A stretch of DNA of 64,000 bases. Origin: Mycolicibacterium psychrotolerans (lineage in GTDB: Bacteria > Actinomycetota > Actinomycetes > Mycobacteriales > Mycobacteriaceae). The translations under genes and the position numbers were made by a program. The notes under the pieces were generated by a model that saw nothing but the letters and a program-made list of their open reading frames with translations, searched no databases and was not told where the DNA came from. The stretch lies in contig NZ_AP022574.1 of the NCBI RefSeq assembly GCF_010729305.1, positions 5,642,001 through 5,706,000 on the forward strand. The letters run 5' to 3'. Numbering within the stretch: the first letter of the stretch is position 1; each line of letters starts with the position of its first letter. Below, piece after piece: positions 32,930 to 42,815 of the stretch.

Positions 32930-33862
32930 TCAGTCGACGGGCGGATAGGGCAGTCCGAACTCGTCGGCCAGCAGGCTCTGCACGATGATCATCGCCGCCT
33001 GTGAACCCGAGGCGATCGCCCCGGCGATGTGCGGCTGCTGGGTGCACACGTCGCCGGCGGCGAAGACGCCGTGCGCGCTGGTGCGGTGGATGGTGTCGAC
33101 GGCGAGCGGTTCGGTGCCCAGCGGCCCCGGGGTGCACGTCGCCCCCAGTTCGGCGGCCAGCGGAGAGCGCTGCCGCACGGGAGCCTCCACCAGCAGACCC
33201 TGCCGCGTCAGCCGGGTTCCGTCGGCGAACGCGATCTCGGTCAGTGCGCCGTCGGCGCCGATCAATCCGACCACCCGGCGATCGTCGACCTCGACGCCGG
33301 AGGCCTGCAGCACCCGGCGGTCGTCGAGGCTCAGCTCCGAGCGCCCGTCGGTCAGCAGCACCACGTCGTCGGTCCAGCCGCGCAGCATCAACGCCATGTG
33401 GACGCCCTGACTGCCCGAGGCCAGTGCCGCCAGGGGCTTGTCGCGCATCTCCCAGCCGTGACAGAAGGGGCACTGGAACACCGATCGGCCCCACAGCTCT
33501 TCCAGTCCGGGCAGCGACGGCGGGCAGTAGGCCATCCCCGACGCCAGCAGCACCCGCTTCGCCGAGATCGTGGCGCCGTCGGCGAGATCGAGCAGATAGC
33601 CGTTGTCGACGGCACGGCCGCGCGTCACCTCGGCGCGCCGATACTCGACGCTGGGATAGGCCGCCAGCTCGGCCCGCCCGGTCGCGTACAGGGCGTCGGG
33701 TGGCCGCTGATCGAAGCCGAGCAGCCCGCCGATCGCGGGTGCTGCCCGGTTGCTGGGGTCGTCGGCGTCGACGACGATCGTCGTGCGCCTGGCCCGGCCC
33801 AGCACCAGCGCCCCGCTCAACCCGGCGGCGCCACCGCCGATGACCGCACATTCCCATTCCAC
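32930..33862 (-). CDS. Thioredoxin reductase-like NAD(P)/FAD disulfide oxidoreductase
   Basis: The 310-residue protein has the N-terminal FAD motif GGGAAG, a redox-active CPFC motif (FQCPFCHGWE) at the position used by thioredoxin reductases, and the C-terminal FAD site GVFAAGDVCTQQPHIAGAIASG. The NAD(P) motif is degenerate (ALASGSQGVHMAL), unlike the GxGxxA of true TrxB, so the reductant and partner are uncertain. This branch is common in actinobacteria as an accessory TrxR-like protein. Confidence 0.88.
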   Translation of the reverse strand: MEWECAVIGGGAAGLSGALVLGRARRTTIVVDADDPSNRAAPAIGGLLGFDQRPPDALYATGRAELAAYPSVEYRRAEVTRGRAVDNGYLLDLADGATISAKRVLLASGMAYCPPSLPGLEELWGRSVFQCPFCHGWEMRDKPLAALASGSQGVHMALMLRGWTDDVVLLTDGRSELSLDDRRVLQASGVEVDDRRVVGLIGADGALTEIAFADGTRLTRQGLLVEAPVRQRSPLAAELGATCTPGPLGTEPLAVDTIHRTSAHGVFAAGDVCTQQPHIAGAIASGSQAAMIIVQSLLADEFGLPYPPVD

Positions 33863-33890
33863 GGGGCCCTGATTCCCGCTCTGCGCGTGA

Positions 33891-34862
33891 TTACGCCTGC
33901 GCAGGGGAGCGCTTCAGCCGATGTGACGCAATCACTAGCACGGCGGTCGACGCCATGAGCCACACGGCGAGCACCACATACGGGCCGGACCGCTGATGAT
34001 CGGGGAAGTAGGTCGCCGAGTGGATCGCCGAGACGGCCGCGCCGCTGGGCAGCGCGTGGTTGAGGAAGGAGAACGGCTGTGGCAGCAGCGTCGCCGACAC
34101 CGCGCCGCCCGAGGAGGTGTTGCCGAGCAGGATGAACACCAGCCAGGTCGGGATGATCGCCCAGCGGTGGATCATCACCAGCATCGCCGAGTTGAACATC
34201 GCGGCGACGCCGATCTGCGCGGACACCAGCGCCCACAGCACCGGGAACGGCGTGCTCAACGCGCCGAGCACCGGGCCGGCGACGGCGGCCAGGGTCGCCC
34301 CGCCGACCACCGCCAGCACCGCGAGGCAGCCCAGCCAGCGGCCCAGCGTCAACGTCTTGACGTTGGCGCGCAGCTGGAACATGGTCACGAACCCGAGGAT
34401 CGTCGCGGCGATGATGAGGTAGAACGTCGCCAGCCCGGCGGGGTCGGCGGCGGGCAGCGGGTGCAGGTCGACGATCGTCAGCGCGAGCTGCCCCGAGGCC
34501 GCCTGGTCGATCTGGGTCAGGACGCGCGCCGACGACGGGTCGCTGGCACTGGAGATCAGCAGCTCGGGCGGGACGGCGGTGGTGTCGATGACCGCGGTGA
34601 TCTCCTGCTCGCCCACCGCCTGCACCGCCGCGGCGCGGGTCGGATAGCGATGAGGCTCGAATTCTTGGGAGCGCTGCTGCATTTCGGCGAGCAGTTGCGG
34701 CGACGCGTCCCCCACGACGCCCACCGGAAGGTGGCGCGGGACCGGTCGGCCCAGCGCGATCGTGTAGGCGGCGACGAACGACGCGCCGAGCACCAGCGCG
34801 ATACCGAGCACGGCGGCGACCTTGCGCAGTTCCAGCGGGATCGCCCGCAGGCGTGCCCTCAC
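33891..34862 (-). CDS. DUF3533/YhgE-Pip-like membrane protein in the formate dehydrogenase operon
   Basis: The 323-residue protein has one N-terminal helix (VLGIALVLGASFVAAYTIAL), an extracytoplasmic domain of about 150 residues and five to six C-terminal helices ending in HSATYFPDHQRSGPYVVLAVWLM. This is the ABC-2-permease-like plan of DUF3533/YhgE proteins, without an ATPase partner here. GTG 34862 overlaps the nrfD stop (GTGA). Its place as last gene of the selenoenzyme operon is odd; it could help export, assembly or a linked transport step, but that is open. Confidence 0.72.
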   Translation of the reverse strand: MRARLRAIPLELRKVAAVLGIALVLGASFVAAYTIALGRPVPRHLPVGVVGDASPQLLAEMQQRSQEFEPHRYPTRAAAVQAVGEQEITAVIDTTAVPPELLISSASDPSSARVLTQIDQAASGQLALTIVDLHPLPAADPAGLATFYLIIAATILGFVTMFQLRANVKTLTLGRWLGCLAVLAVVGGATLAAVAGPVLGALSTPFPVLWALVSAQIGVAAMFNSAMLVMIHRWAIIPTWLVFILLGNTSSGGAVSATLLPQPFSFLNHALPSGAAVSAIHSATYFPDHQRSGPYVVLAVWLMASTAVLVIASHRLKRSPAQA

Positions 34863-35872
34863 GCCGACGACGTCTGCCGCTGCGCGATCCGTTCCCGTTG
34901 GGGCACGACAACGTATTTCGGATCCTTCGTCGACGCGACGCCCGCCTCGAACACCCCGAACCGCTGCAGCGCACTGCCTGCGAGCAGCGCCGCCCCCGAC
35001 GCCGCGACCGCCCACCGGCGGTTACCCGAAACCACGGCACCGAGGGCGCCGCCGACGGTCAAGATCTCCGACCACCGGCGCAGTGTGTGCGGCCGCCCGG
35101 TCGTGTAGGCCTCCCCGGCCAGTCCCAGCCGCTGCTCCATGGCGCGGGACGCGGCGACCTCCAGCGCCGCGCCGGCGACCGCCATCCGGCGGGCAGGCCC
35201 GCTCTGCGACACCGGTGCGGCGAGCATGCCCAGCCCGGCGCCGCTGGCCGCCGCCGACCCGGTGAAGACGAACGGCAGGTACGGGTGCGCCTCATGCCAC
35301 GCCGGAACGGCTGTCTGCGACAACAACACTGCGGTGTAGGAAGCCACACCCGGTGCCACCGCGGCCGCCTCCAGCCCGGCCGGGCGCGCCGCCCAGGTCA
35401 GCAGTCGGCCCAGCCGGGAACGCCGCATTCGCCGCGGCATCAGTTCGGCGAGTGCCGCCACACCCGCGCCGGGGCCGTAGCCGCCGAGGATCCAGGTGCC
35501 CATGCTCATCGGCGAACTCGGCTTGGCCACCCGCAGCATGTGGTGGAACCGCTCGGGCCGGCCGAGATCGCCGATCAGGAAGTACATGCTGGCTAGCAGG
35601 CTCGCCAGCGCACCGAGGCGGGAGACGCGGCGCAGTTCGGTCCGCCCGGTCAGGTCGGCGCCGGCGGCCAGCATCGCCGACCCGGCCGAGAGGCCGCCGG
35701 AGAACAGGTACGCGGCGATCATCCAGTTCCACACCGGTGTCTTGAGGATCTGCCGGCCGTAGTAGGAGCGGAAGTCGGCCGGCGGCATCGCCATGTCCTC
35801 GCGCCCGCCGCGGCGGTGCCGGGTCTGCGCGTTGTGGTCCGATGCGCCTGTGTCGCTGAGCTTCTCGCGCAT
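34859..35872 (-). CDS. nrfD: NrfD/PsrC-type membrane anchor of formate dehydrogenase
   Basis: The 337-residue polytopic protein follows the pattern of the NrfD/PsrC quinone-interacting subunit: PVWNWMIAAYLFSGGLSAGSAML, SMYFLIGDLGRPERFHHMLRVAKPSSPMSMGTWIL and LPFVFTGSAAASGAGLGML. It should pass electrons between the Fe-S subunit and the menaquinone pool. ATG 35872 overlaps the stop of the Fe-S gene (ATGA). Its N-terminal ~40 residues are hydrophilic and probably cytoplasmic. Confidence 0.9.
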   Translation of the reverse strand: MREKLSDTGASDHNAQTRHRRGGREDMAMPPADFRSYYGRQILKTPVWNWMIAAYLFSGGLSAGSAMLAAGADLTGRTELRRVSRLGALASLLASMYFLIGDLGRPERFHHMLRVAKPSSPMSMGTWILGGYGPGAGVAALAELMPRRMRRSRLGRLLTWAARPAGLEAAAVAPGVASYTAVLLSQTAVPAWHEAHPYLPFVFTGSAAASGAGLGMLAAPVSQSGPARRMAVAGAALEVAASRAMEQRLGLAGEAYTTGRPHTLRRWSEILTVGGALGAVVSGNRRWAVAASGAALLAGSALQRFGVFEAGVASTKDPKYVVVPQRERIAQRQTSSA

Positions 35873-36771
35873 CAGGTGCGCTTCCCGACGAACGCCGACA
35901 CCGCGATACCCACCAGCGCCGAGGCCGCCATTCCCGCGTACCGCCACATCGCGCCGGCGTCGCGGGTCGGCACCACCGGGTCGGGCGGCAGCCCGTACAC
36001 CTCGGGGTCGTCGAGCAGCAGGAAGAACGCGCCGTCGCCGCCGACGCCGTCGTTCGGATCCTCGCCGTAGAGCCGCGCTTCGGTGACGCCGCGCTCGTGC
36101 AGCGCCTCGACCCGCTGCGCCGCCCGCTCCCGCAATTCGTCGAGGACGCCGAACTGGATGGAGTCCGTCGGGCATGCCTTGGCGCACGCCGGTTCGAGCC
36201 CATCGTGCAGCCGGTCGTAGCACAGCGTGCACTTCCACGCCCGGCCGTCGCCCTCGCGCCGCTCGATCACGCCGTACGGGCAGCCGGACACGCAGTATCC
36301 GCAGCCGTTGCAGATGTCCTGCTGCACTACGACAGTGGAGTACTCGGTGCGGAACAGCGCACCCGTGGGGCACACGTCCAGGCACCCGGCGTGGGTGCAG
36401 TGCTTGCAGACATCCGACGCCATCAGCCACCGGAAGTCGGGTAGCTCCCCCACCATCTCGATGGTCTTCTCGGTGATCTCGGGCATGCCCAGGTCGATCG
36501 GCTCGCGGCCCGGCTGCTCGATGAACGCCACGTGCCGCCAGGAGTTCGCGCCCAGGTTGCCGGTGTTGTCGAACGACATGCCGAGCAGGTTGAACCCGTC
36601 CCCCTCGCCCGAGACGGGCAAGTCGTTCCACTCCTTGCACGCCACCTCGCAGGCCTTGCAGCCGATGCACACCGACGTGTCGGTGAAGAAGCCCACCCGC
36701 GGCGGGTGCTCGTCGTAGCCCGCGTCGCCCGCCGGGTCGTGCAGCGGACCGTAGAAGCTGTTGCCACTCAT
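35872..36771 (-). CDS. Formate dehydrogenase 4Fe-4S electron-transfer subunit
   Basis: The 299-residue ferredoxin-like subunit has four cysteine clusters for four [4Fe-4S] centres: CIGCKACEVAC, CKHCTHAGCLDVCPTGAL, CNGCGYCVSGCPYG and CTLCYDRL...CAKACP. A single C-terminal hydrophobic segment (AGMAASALVGIAVSAFV) may anchor it, as in FdnH/HybA-type subunits. It is coupled to the catalytic gene upstream and nrfD downstream by ATGA overlaps, defining an FdhA-FdhB-NrfD complex. Confidence 0.95.
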   Translation of the reverse strand: MSGNSFYGPLHDPAGDAGYDEHPPRVGFFTDTSVCIGCKACEVACKEWNDLPVSGEGDGFNLLGMSFDNTGNLGANSWRHVAFIEQPGREPIDLGMPEITEKTIEMVGELPDFRWLMASDVCKHCTHAGCLDVCPTGALFRTEYSTVVVQQDICNGCGYCVSGCPYGVIERREGDGRAWKCTLCYDRLHDGLEPACAKACPTDSIQFGVLDELRERAAQRVEALHERGVTEARLYGEDPNDGVGGDGAFFLLLDDPEVYGLPPDPVVPTRDAGAMWRYAGMAASALVGIAVSAFVGKRT

Positions 36772-39700
36772 GGCGTGTCCTCCGTGTGGTCGGGCGAGCG
36801 GTGGGTGGTGTCCAGATCGGTGCCGGTGGCCTTGGTGATGCCCGCCCGTTCGCGGTAGCCGGCGATGTAGGCCAGCAACTCGGGTCCGCGCGGGCGCCGG
36901 CCCGGCCGGATGTCGCACGTCGCGACCTTGCTCTCCTGGATGAACACGTTCGGGTCGACGACCACCCCGAGCAGGTCGTTGACCACGTCGCCGTCGATCA
37001 ATCCCGAACTGCCCCAGTGGTAGGGCATCCACACCTGGTGCACCACGTGGTCGTCGATGCGCAGCGGCCGCATCCGTTCGGTGACGAAGACGCGCGCGTC
37101 GACTGCCGCGCGGCTGGTCACCACGTGCGCCCACTCCATGTGCTTCAGCCCGCGTTCGGCGGCCAGCGCCGCGGACACCTCGACGAACAGCCCGGGCTGC
37201 AGCTCGGCCAGGTACGGCAGCTGCCGGCTCATGCCGCCCGCCGTGTGGTGCTCGGTCAGCCGGGCCGCGGTGAACACGAACGGGAACACCTCGCCGTGCG
37301 CGTCCGGCCACGACGGGTTCGACGGATTGTCTTCTCGCCCATACACTTTGCGCGCCGGGTTGCCCTGCTGCTGGTACAGCGGATTGCGCACCGGCGACTC
37401 GTGCGGCTCGTAGTGGGTGGGCAGCGGACCGTCGAGCACGCCGTTGGGCGCGAACAGCCAGGCCTTGCCGTCGGCCTGCATCACGAACGGGTCGTCACCG
37501 CGCAGCGCCTCGACCCCGACGGCGTCGTCGGCCGGCCGGTAGTTCGGCGGCTTGTTCTTCTCGAAATCCGGTGTGTCGTAACCAGTCCACTCGCCCTTCT
37601 GGTCATCCCACCACACCAGCTTCTTGCGCTCACTCCACGGCCGGCCGGCCGGATCGGCCGACGCCCGGTTGTAGAGCACCCGGCGGTTCAGTGGCCACGT
37701 CCAGCCCCACTCGTTGTCGTAGGGCCCCTGCTCGGTGTGGGGCTTGCGGCGCGCTGCCTGGTTCACCTCGTCGGCGTACACGCCGCTGTAGATCCAGCAG
37801 CCGCACATCGTCGAACCGTCGGCCTTGAGTTCGGTGTAGCCGCTCACCGCCCGGCCGGTGGTGAGGTCGATGCCGCTGATCCGGCGCAGCACGTCGGCAC
37901 CGTCGGGTTCGTCGCCGTCCATCCGGTAGTCCCACGCCAGGTCGAGAAGCGGGCGGTCCCGCTCATCCGTTGAGCCGGCCAGCTTTTCGCGCAGGATCCG
38001 GCCGAGGTGGTAGAAGAACCACAGCTCCGAGCGCGCGTCACCCGGCGGTTCGACGGCCTTCTCCCGCCACTGCAGCATCCGCTGGGTCTGGGTGAAAGTG
38101 CCCGCCTTCTCCACGTGCGAGGCCGCCGGGAACAGGAACACCTCGGTGCGGCACGTCTCGGGGGCTATCTCGCCGGTCTCGATCTCCGGCCCGTCCTTCC
38201 AGAACGTGGCGCTCTCGATCTCGACGAGGTCGCGCACCACCAGCCAGTCGAGGTTGGCCATGCCGAGCCGCTGCAGCTTGCCGTGCGCCGACCCGACCGC
38301 TGGGTTCTGGCCGAGCAGGAAGTAACCGAACACCTTGCCGTCGACCATGTCCATCACCGTGCGGTAGGTGCCGTGGTCGCCGTTGATGCGCGGCATGTAG
38401 TCGAAGCAGAAGTCGTTCTCGGGGGTGGCCGCGTCACCCCAGTACTCCTTGAGCAGCGACACCATGTAGGTATCGGCGTTGTGCCAGAAGCCTTTTTGGT
38501 TGCGGCTCTTGATCGAGTCGAGATAGTCGGCCAGCGTCTCCTGCCCGGCCCTGGGCATCGCGAGATACCCGGGCAGCAGGTTGAACAGCGTCGGCACGTC
38601 GGTGGAGCCCTGGATGCTGGCGTGCCCGCGCAGCGCGAACACCCCGCCCCCGGGACGGCCGATGTTGCCAAGCAGCAGCTGGATGATCGCGCCCGCCCGG
38701 ATGTACTGCGCGCCCAGCGTGTGCTGGGTCCAGCCGACGCTGTACACCAAGGCGGCCGTCTTGTCCCGGCCCGACGCCGAGGTCCACCGGCGCGCCACGT
38801 CGAGGAACTGCTCGGCGGGCACCCCGCAGACCCGCTCGACCATCTCGGGGGTGTAGCGGGCGTAGTGCCGTTTGAGGATCTGGTACACACAGCGCGGGTC
38901 CTGCAGCGTCGGGTCGCTCGGGATGTCGGCCGCACCCTGGATCGGGGCGCCGCCGGAGCCCTGCTGGTCTGGTGACGCGTGTTCCTTGGCGGTCGCCCCG
39001 CCGCCCTCGGCGTCGGTGTTCTGGTACTGCCACGTCTCCGGGTCGTACGACGCGGTCGCCTCGTCGTAGCCCGAGAACAGGCCGCCGAGATCCTCGGCGT
39101 CCTGATAGTTCTCGTCGACCAGGAACGAGGCGTTGGTGTAGGCGGTGACGTACTCCCGGAATTCGAGTTCGTTGGACAGGATGTAGTTGATCACCCCGCC
39201 GAGGAACGCGATGTCACTACCCGCGCGCAGCGGCACGTGGCGGTCGGCCAGCGCACTCGTGCGGGTGAACCGCGGGTCGATGTGCACCACCTGCGTGCCG
39301 CGTGACTTCGCCTCCATCACCCACTGGAAGCCGACGGGATGAGCCTCGGCCATGTTCGAGCCCATGATGACGATGAAGTCGGAGTTGACGAGGTCCTGCT
39401 GGTAGTCCGTCGCCCCGCCGCGACCGAAGGAGGCTCCCAGACCGGGAACCGTTGCGCTGTGTCAAATACGCGCCTGGTTCTCGATCTGCAGGGCGCCCAG
39501 GGCGGTGAACAGCTTCTTGATCAGGTAGTTCTCTTCGTTGTCCAGCGTCGCCCCGCCCAGGCTGGCCAGCCCCATCGTGCGGCGCAGCGTGTTGCGGTCC
39601 TTGTCGAACTGCTGCCAGCCCTTCTCGCGGGCGTCGAGCACGCGGTCGGCGACCATGTCCATCGCCGTCTCGAGGTCCAGGTCCTGCCATTCGGTGGCGT

Positions 39701-40031
39701 ACGGCGCGCGGTAGCGGATCGTCGTCAGCCGCTGCGGACCGGTCACCAGCTGCTTGCTGGCCGAGCCCTTGGGGCACAGCCTGCCGCGGGAGATGGGGCT
39801 GTCCGGGTTGCCCTCGATCTGGACGACCTTCTCGTCCTTGACGTACACCTTCTGTGCGCAGCCGACGGCGCAGAACGGGCACACCGAATGCGCGACGTGG
39901 TCGGCCTCGGCGGTGCGCGGGGTCAGTGTGAGCGAGCGCCGGGACTGGGCGGCCTTGCCGCGGCCCAGCTTGTCGTCACCGGTGAGCTGCCGGTACACCG
40001 GCCACGACTGGAACAGTCCCTTGAGGTCCAC
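36768..40031 (-). CDS. fdhA: Selenocysteine-containing formate dehydrogenase catalytic subunit
   Basis: One gene read through an in-frame TGA (39462-39464). The product is 1087 residues with Sec at 190. The first part carries an N-terminal Fe-S cluster (CPFC...GC...GRLCPKG) and ends ENQARI; after the TGA it continues HSATVPGLGASFGRGG, aligning with the NQAR-U-H active site of E. coli FdnG/FdhF. The molybdopterin domains follow (VHIDPRFTRTSALADRHVPLRAGSD, ALVYSVGWTQHT). It oxidises formate to CO2 at a Mo or W bis-MGD centre. No hydrophobic Tat signal is seen, so the complex probably faces the cytoplasm. The SECIS-like hairpin lies 11 nt downstream. FdhD/FdhE accessory genes are not in the window. 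Confidence 0.96.
39432..39450 (-). promoter_or_regulatory. Bacterial SECIS element
   Basis: On the reverse strand GGTTCCCGGTCTGGGAGCC folds into a 7-bp stem with loop GGUCU, starting 11 nt after the UGA. E. coli fdhF has the same 11-nt spacing and GGUC(U) apical loop recognised by SelB. The stem sequence differs from E. coli while pairing is kept. Confidence 0.9.
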
Positions 40032-40138
40032 CCGTCACCCCTTTCCGGCTCCGATCCAACCGTCGGCGTCGCGCATTGGCAACCCGGCATACCCGCTAAC
40101 GGCCCGGTCAACCGCACAACCTCAGGTACAAAGGGTGC

Positions 40139-41176
40139 ATGCTCGAGATCAGCCTGATGACCTGGGGTGTGACGATCGGTCTGATCGTCGCGCTGCTCGC
40201 GGTGGACCTGATCCTGGCCGCGGTGCGCCCGCACCGCGTCGGTTTCCGCGAGGCCACCATCTGGTCGGTGTTCTACATCGCGGTCGCCATCGGGTTCGGC
40301 GTGTGGTTCATGGCCACCTACGGCACCGACTTCGGCACGCAGTACTTCGCCGGCTACATCGTCGAGAAGAGCCTGTCCGTCGACAACCTGTTCGTCTTCG
40401 TGATCATCATGGCGACGTTCGCGGTGCCCGAGGAGCATCAGCACAAGGTGCTGACCTTCGGGATCATCCTGGCGCTGATCATGCGCGCGATCTTCATCGC
40501 GATCGGCGCGACGCTGATCTCGATGTTCTCGTTCATGTTCCTGATCTTCGGGGCGCTGCTGATCTACACCGCCATCCAGCTGTTCCGGCATCGCAACGAG
40601 GACCCCGACGTCGAGAACAACATCATGATCCGGGCGACCCGACGGTTCGTGCCCATCAGCAACGAGTACGACGGCGGGAAGCTGTTCACCCACCGCGACG
40701 GCCGCCGGATGGCCACTCCGCTGCTGGCCGTGCTGATCGCGATCGGCAGCGTGGACCTGCTGTTCGCCCTGGACTCGATACCCGCGGTGTTCGGTGTGAC
40801 CTCGGAGCCGTACATCGTGTTCACCGCCAACGCGTTCGCGCTGCTCGGGTTGCGGGCGCTGTTCTTCCTCGTCAAGGGCCTGCTGGACCGGCTCGTCTAC
40901 CTGTCGACGGGGCTGTCGATCATCCTGGCGTTCATCGGCGTCAAGCTGATACTGCACTGGGCCCACGAGGACATCGACAAGCGGGTGCCCAAGGTGAACA
41001 CGTATCTCAGTCTGGTCGTGATCCTGGTGATCCTCGTGGTCGTCACGGTCGCCAGCCTGATCAAGACCCGTAAGGACCCCAGCGCCAAGGCCCATCCCGG
41101 CTCGCTGCGCGCGACCCGCAAGGACCCCTCGGTCACCGAGCCAGGAAGCGCGACCCGTCGGGACGGCGCCGGGTGA
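40139..41176 (+). CDS. TerC/Alx-family integral membrane protein
   Basis: The 345-residue protein has about nine helices and the family motifs EKSLSVDNLFVFVIIM and DLLFALDSIPAVFGV with paired acidic residues in the membrane. TerC/Alx proteins export manganese or support metallation of secreted proteins and are linked to tellurite resistance. The C-terminal ~35 residues are basic and overlap the convergent selB gene by 44 nt. A role tied to the neighbouring selenium locus is not shown. Confidence 0.93.
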   Translation: MLEISLMTWGVTIGLIVALLAVDLILAAVRPHRVGFREATIWSVFYIAVAIGFGVWFMATYGTDFGTQYFAGYIVEKSLSVDNLFVFVIIMATFAVPEEHQHKVLTFGIILALIMRAIFIAIGATLISMFSFMFLIFGALLIYTAIQLFRHRNEDPDVENNIMIRATRRFVPISNEYDGGKLFTHRDGRRMATPLLAVLIAIGSVDLLFALDSIPAVFGVTSEPYIVFTANAFALLGLRALFFLVKGLLDRLVYLSTGLSIILAFIGVKLILHWAHEDIDKRVPKVNTYLSLVVILVILVVVTVASLIKTRKDPSAKAHPGSLRATRKDPSVTEPGSATRRDGAG

Positions 41177-42815
41177 CACCGCGCGCGTCGAGCGCCTCGA
41201 GCAGGGGGATGGCGACGCGCCGGGTGGTGCCCAGCGCGCGTTTGGCTTCCGCGACAGTGAACGGCTGCGTCACGTCGGCCAGCGTCGCGGCCGCGCAGTC
41301 GTAGACGTCGGGCCCGAGCACCACGCCGTCGGCGATCCGCACCAGCCGGCCCGCCCGCACCGCCGCCGCGAGTTCCTTGGGTCCCAGTCGCAGTTCGGTC
41401 AGTGCGTCCGCCTCGGGCGCCCGGAACGGTGCGGCCGCCAGCCGGTCCTCCAGCGTCCGTACCGCCTTCTCGACGCGGTCGGGCAGCGACATCCCGGGCC
41501 GGCGGATACGCCCGTCGGCCACCTCGAGCCCGGTGCCGGCTGCCAGCGCCGACACCAATTCGAGCGCGGGCAGGCCCAATTCGCGGCGCAGCTCCTCCGC
41601 CGGCATGCCCGCGGCGATGTCGTTGCCCTCCGACCACCGCTGCACCGCCGCGGCCATCAGCTCGCGCCGCTGCGCCCACCACGCCTGATCGACCACCCAC
41701 TCCCCCACCCGATCACCGACGGCGTCGAAACCCATGGCGCGCCGATCTTTCCAGCGTGCGCACACCGGCGGCCGAACCCGGCCGGTCGCGAGCTCGGCGG
41801 CACGGGCGCGGGCGTCGCCGCGGCGGCGCAACGCCGGCGGCGCCACGTCCAGCACCTCGACGCCCGCCGCGATGCGGTGTTCGCCGGGGTCGCGCAACAA
41901 CCCGATGTCGCCGACCCGCAACGGCAGCGGCCGCGACAACCGCAGCCGCGCGCCGGATTCACCGAGCGGACGGACGTGGACCGGCACGCCGGTGGATCCG
42001 ATGTGCAGCACCAGCCGTTCGTGCAGTTTTCCGCCTGCCCGCAGCGCGACGTCGATTTCCGCGGTGTCCCGCCACGCGCCCGGTGTGCGGATCGTGTCGC
42101 CACGCGCGATGCCGTGATGGTCGACGCCGCGCAGGTTCACCGCGACGCGGGCCACCGCGGCGACCTCGGTCCGGTCGCGGCCCAGGGACTGCACGCCGCG
42201 CACGGTGACGCGCCGCCCGTCGTGCAGCAGGTCGTCGCCGACGCGGATCGTGCCGGCCGCCAGCGTCCCCGTCACGACGGTGCCCGCGCCGCGCACGGTG
42301 AACGACCGGTCCACCCACAGCCGCACGTCGGCGTCGTGGTCCGGCACCGGTATCCGGTCGGTCAGGGCCACGAGTTCGGTTCGCACAGAATCGGTTTCGG
42401 TACCGAGCACGATCGGGGCGTCGGGCAGCCGGTCACGCACCTGCGCGATGGCGGGGCCGGGGTCGGCGAGGTCGGCCTTGCTGATCACGACGAGCAGGTT
42501 CCGGACGCCGAGCGCCTGCAGCGCGGCCAGGTGCTCCTCGGACTGGGGCATCCAGCCCTCGGTCGCGGCGACGACGAACACGACCGCCGGAACAGGGCCG
42601 ACGCCCGCGAGCATGTTGCCGACGAACCGCTCATGCCCGGGCACGTCGACGAAGGCGATCTCGCGGCCGCCGATGGTGGTCCACGCGAAGCCGAGGTCGA
42701 TGGTCAGGCCGCGGCGCTGCTCTTCGGCGAGCCGGTCGGGCCACATACCGGTGAGCCGGTGCACGAGTGTGGATTTGCCGTGATCGACGTGGCCTGCGGT
42801 GGCTACGACGTACAT
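41133..42815 (-). CDS. selB: Selenocysteine-specific translation elongation factor SelB
   Basis: The 560-residue protein begins with an EF-Tu-like GTPase (AGHVDHGKST at residues 7-16, GLTIDLGFAW, DVPGHERF, ISKAD) and has the three-barrel middle region. The C-terminal ~200 residues are a series of winged-helix units (VTQPFTVAEAKRALGTTRRVAIPLLEALDARGVTRR) that bind the SECIS hairpin. It delivers Sec-tRNA to the UGA of the formate dehydrogenase mRNA. ATG 42815 is chosen because the fold begins at MYVVATAGHVDHGK; it overlaps the selA end by 13 nt. Confidence 0.96.
   Translation of the reverse strand: MYVVATAGHVDHGKSTLVHRLTGMWPDRLAEEQRRGLTIDLGFAWTTIGGREIAFVDVPGHERFVGNMLAGVGPVPAVVFVVAATEGWMPQSEEHLAALQALGVRNLLVVISKADLADPGPAIAQVRDRLPDAPIVLGTETDSVRTELVALTDRIPVPDHDADVRLWVDRSFTVRGAGTVVTGTLAAGTIRVGDDLLHDGRRVTVRGVQSLGRDRTEVAAVARVAVNLRGVDHHGIARGDTIRTPGAWRDTAEIDVALRAGGKLHERLVLHIGSTGVPVHVRPLGESGARLRLSRPLPLRVGDIGLLRDPGEHRIAAGVEVLDVAPPALRRRGDARARAAELATGRVRPPVCARWKDRRAMGFDAVGDRVGEWVVDQAWWAQRRELMAAAVQRWSEGNDIAAGMPAEELRRELGLPALELVSALAAGTGLEVADGRIRRPGMSLPDRVEKAVRTLEDRLAAAPFRAPEADALTELRLGPKELAAAVRAGRLVRIADGVVLGPDVYDCAAATLADVTQPFTVAEAKRALGTTRRVAIPLLEALDARGVTRRRPDGSRFLAR

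Noticed and set aside
36768..39365. Separate formate dehydrogenase gene starting at ATG 39365
   Set aside because: It lacks the Fe-S domain and active site, which are in the frame immediately upstream across a UGA with a SECIS hairpin.
39462..39464. Nonsense mutation in formate dehydrogenase
   Set aside because: Full Sec machinery is encoded next door and the UGA is at the catalytic position, so it is recoding.
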